A DNA stretch of 64,000 bases, from assembly GCA_029821735.1 (NCBI GenBank), contig JALGSU010000020.1, positions 62,001 to 126,000 on the forward strand, given 5' to 3'. The DNA comes from Candidatus Zipacnadia bacterium (GTDB lineage Bacteria > Armatimonadota > Zipacnadia > Zipacnadales > UBA5352). Position 1 is the stretch's first letter; each line of letters begins with the position of its first letter. The notes under the pieces are model-generated. The model searched no databases and was not told the origin of the DNA. It saw only the letters and a program-made list of their open reading frames with translations. This document shows positions 62,162-64,000 of this stretch, piece after piece. The position numbers were made by a program, and so were the translations under genes.

Positions 62162-63001
62162 TTACTCGCCCGGGGCCGTGAAACCGCTGGCCTGCGACGG
62201 GCCGGCTATGAGCCGTTCGAGGTTGCCGCCGAAGAGCTTGGCGAACGCCTCGTCCGACAGTTCTAGCGTCTTGAGTTGCTCGATGTCACTCTTGATGTGC
62301 TCGACGGTGTTGTAGGGGAAATCGAGGCCGTAGATGGGCATATCTTCGCCGAGAATGTAGATCGCCTCGGCCACGCGTTCGATCCCCAGATACCACAGCT
62401 TCTGGTAGTCGCGTTGCAGGACGCTGGCGATGCCACCGTAGAGGTTGCCGGGCGCGCCGATGGGCAGGTTGTTGCCCAGCACCGCGAGCATGTCCTCGTA
62501 AAACGGGCGCCCGCCGAGGTGCTCGAAGACCATGGACAGGCCCGGGTGTTTGAACGCGATCTCGTCGAACTTGATCGGCAGGTAGTCGCGGATGCGCCAC
62601 CAGTGCGGACCGGTGTGAAAGTCCAGCGGCATATCCAACCCGTCGGCCGCGGCGTAGAAGTCCATCGCGCACTTGTCGAGGATGTCGAACTTGTCGAAGG
62701 CCGGGTGCAGCTTGCAGCCCTTCAGGCCAATCCCGACGGCCATGATCAGGCGGTCGATCGCGTCCTCGTCCATCGGGTTGATGCAGGCGAAGCCGACCAG
62801 TCGCGGCTCGTCATGGATCTTCTGCATCAGCCAGTCATTGGGCTCAGTGTAGCCGGCGTCTTCGACCTGGCTGCGGAAGGGCGCGAAACAGACCGCTCGG
62901 GCGATCCCGCACGCATCCATCAGTCGCAGCAGGTTGTCGACGCTGCCCTCTTCCCGCACGTCCTCTGGGAAGACATGCGCGTGGTTGGCGAATATCTCCA
63001 C
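62162..63001 (-). CDS. Amidohydrolase-family (ACMSD-like) metal-dependent hydrolase
   Basis: A 279-residue TIM-barrel protein of the amidohydrolase_2 type: NHAHVF near the N-terminus (His-x-His), GLKGCKLHPAFDKFD (the conserved K-x-H strand), PLDFHTGPHWW, LSMVFEHLGG and IYGLDFPYN (last Asp). Related enzymes are decarboxylases or hydrolases for aromatic or sugar lactone substrates. Substrate not assigned. ATG at 63001 is 152 bases from the divergent ADP-ribosylglycohydrolase-like gene; no clear promoter was seen in the space between. It probably forms an operon with the GNAT gene. Confidence 0.8.
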   Translation of the reverse strand: MEIFANHAHVFPEDVREEGSVDNLLRLMDACGIARAVCFAPFRSQVEDAGYTEPNDWLMQKIHDEPRLVGFACINPMDEDAIDRLIMAVGIGLKGCKLHPAFDKFDILDKCAMDFYAAADGLDMPLDFHTGPHWWRIRDYLPIKFDEIAFKHPGLSMVFEHLGGRPFYEDMLAVLGNNLPIGAPGNLYGGIASVLQRDYQKLWYLGIERVAEAIYILGEDMPIYGLDFPYNTVEHIKSDIEQLKTLELSDEAFAKLFGGNLERLIAGPSQASGFTAPGE

Positions 63002-63153
63002 TGCATCATCACACCTTCACGGTCCCCTGCGTATGCACCCCAACAATTCCGCCCGCGCGCGCCGAGTCCTTCCTCGCATGGCGGAAGGGGCCGGCCCTGC
63101 CGGGGGCGAACACGACGGCAGATTACTGTGCCGCGAAGGGAGCCCACGCGATC

Positions 63154-64000
63154 ATGTTGAGCATGCAGAGCCTGAAGAAGCTGGCCGCTGAGGAGCTTGT
63201 GCAACTGGAGGAGGAGGGCTGCGACGTCAGCCCCATGCGCAAGCGCTACGAGGCGATCGAGAATCTGACCGATTGCGACGCCGCCGAGGACGCGCTGGCC
63301 GAGTTCTTCGCAGTCGCCGAGACGCTGCAGCCGACGCCGGAATGGCCCTGGGATGAGCCGTCAGAGCTGGAGACGATCCGCGAAGCTCGCCCGGCTGCTG
63401 ATCACAGCCGCCGCGAGGTGAGCCCGGCGGTGCTGCGCGATCGCATGACCGGCGCGTGGCTCGGGCGCTGCATCGGCTGCATGGTGGGCAAACCGGTCGA
63501 GGGCATGTCGCGCGATCGCATCGAGACCATCCTGCGAGCGGGCGATGCCTGGCCGCTGACGGGGTATTTCCCGGTGATCGAGGACTTGCCCGAAGGCGTC
63601 ACCTACAAGTCCGCCTCCGACCCCTGCCTGACCCCCAACATCAGGCGCAGCGAGCGCGATGACGACACCGACTACACGGTGCTGGGCCTGCACCTGATGG
63701 AGACTTTCGGCCCGGAGATCACCCCTGAGCAGATCGTCGGTGAGTGGCTGGTGCGCCTGCCATACCACCGGACCTACACTGCCGAACGGGTTGCTATGCG
63801 TCACTGGATCAACGAGATCGAGCCGCCGCGTTCGGCACTCTACATGAACCCATATCGCGAGTGGATTGGCGCACAGATCCGCGCGGATGGTTGGGCATAT
63901 TGCGCGCCCGGCTGGCCGGAGCGGGCCGCCGAATACTGCTGGCGCGACGCGAGCATCACGCACATCAAGAACGGTATCTATGGCGAGATGCTCTTCGGAG
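63154..64000 (+). CDS. ADP-ribosylglycohydrolase-family protein, 3' end outside window
   Basis: The open frame continues past the right edge (282 codons visible). Residues about 98-282 match the ADP-ribosylglycohydrolase fold: DRMTGAWLGRCIGCMVGKPVEG, DDDTDYTVLGLHLME (metal-binding Asp cluster) and AEYCWRDASITHIKNGIYGEMLF. These dinuclear-magnesium enzymes remove ADP-ribose from proteins or related O-glycosidic bonds. The first 95 or so residues form a charged helical extension (LKKLAAEELVQLEEEG, then DWE-rich turns) outside the normal domain. ATG at 63154 has AAGGGAG upstream; ATG at 63163 is possible. Confidence 0.85.
   Translation, partial: MLSMQSLKKLAAEELVQLEEEGCDVSPMRKRYEAIENLTDCDAAEDALAEFFAVAETLQPTPEWPWDEPSELETIREARPAADHSRREVSPAVLRDRMTGAWLGRCIGCMVGKPVEGMSRDRIETILRAGDAWPLTGYFPVIEDLPEGVTYKSASDPCLTPNIRRSERDDDTDYTVLGLHLMETFGPEITPEQIVGEWLVRLPYHRTYTAERVAMRHWINEIEPPRSALYMNPYREWIGAQIRADGWAYCAPGWPERAAEYCWRDASITHIKNGIYGEMLFG

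Overview
The window is 64 kb of GC-rich bacterial chromosome with dense coding and strong Shine-Dalgarno sequences. The block cinA-thpR-recA-recX-rny-ymdB-spoVS (7.1-13.7 kb) matches a gene order known from Bacillus relatives, Deinococcus-like phyla and Armatimonadota. Many large secreted carbohydrate-active proteins surround it (two DUF4838 proteins, a rhamnogalacturonan-lyase-like protein, DUF3604, DUF6807, CBM9-type modules), together with PfkB, ROK, Gfo/Idh and uroporphyrinogen-decarboxylase-like enzymes. This combination suggests an uncultured Armatimonadota-type heterotroph that lives on complex plant or microbial glycans. The phylum is inferred from gene content and synteny only; no rRNA or tRNA gene was seen.

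Layout. 0-2.1 kb: end of an MFS exporter, a secreted esterase and a hexapeptide acyltransferase. 2.1-6.8 kb (minus): a tightly packed row with a coiled-coil protein, a DUF4178-like protein, an SPFH protein with two zinc ribbons, an FMN reductase, a protein that fuses a type II secretion F-type domain to a GspE-type N domain, and a broken polyprenyl sugar-phosphate transferase. 7.1-13.8 kb: the DNA repair and RNA decay block, ending in spoVS. 13.8-17.1 kb: an oxidoreductase, an unknown gene behind a perfect LacI-type palindrome, and a broken ROK-type kinase. 17.1-29.1 kb: DUF4838, LmbE-like deacetylase, a large repeat protein, DUF3604, URO-D-like and PfkB genes. 29.1-35.2 kb: a THUMP-FtsJ methyltransferase and mtnA, panC, panD, nadC, plus a secreted SGNH-like protein. 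35.2-43.1 kb: sugar isomerases, htrA-glnA with overlapping stop and start codons, a broken DNA methyltransferase, a radical SAM protein and a zinc-ribbon beta-propeller protein. 43.2-64 kb: a glycan-degradation and sugar-metabolism region with an embedded BrnT/BrnA-type toxin-antitoxin pair, ending in a truncated ADP-ribosylglycohydrolase.

Two features stand out. First, three unrelated genes (2056-3404, 15771-17077, 39953-40691) carry the same kind of lesion: a conserved stretch near the C-terminus is missing and the remaining tail continues in another frame. This means either recent gene decay or a systematic sequence or assembly error. Second, several intergenic regions hold regulatory structure: dyads lying in or across sigma-70-like promoters (7019, 39018, 54011), a 16-bp palindrome at 14829, stacked hairpins between rny and ymdB, and a G-quadruplex-type repeat at 6891. 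The best candidate for an undescribed system is the minus-strand row at 2.1-6.8 kb.
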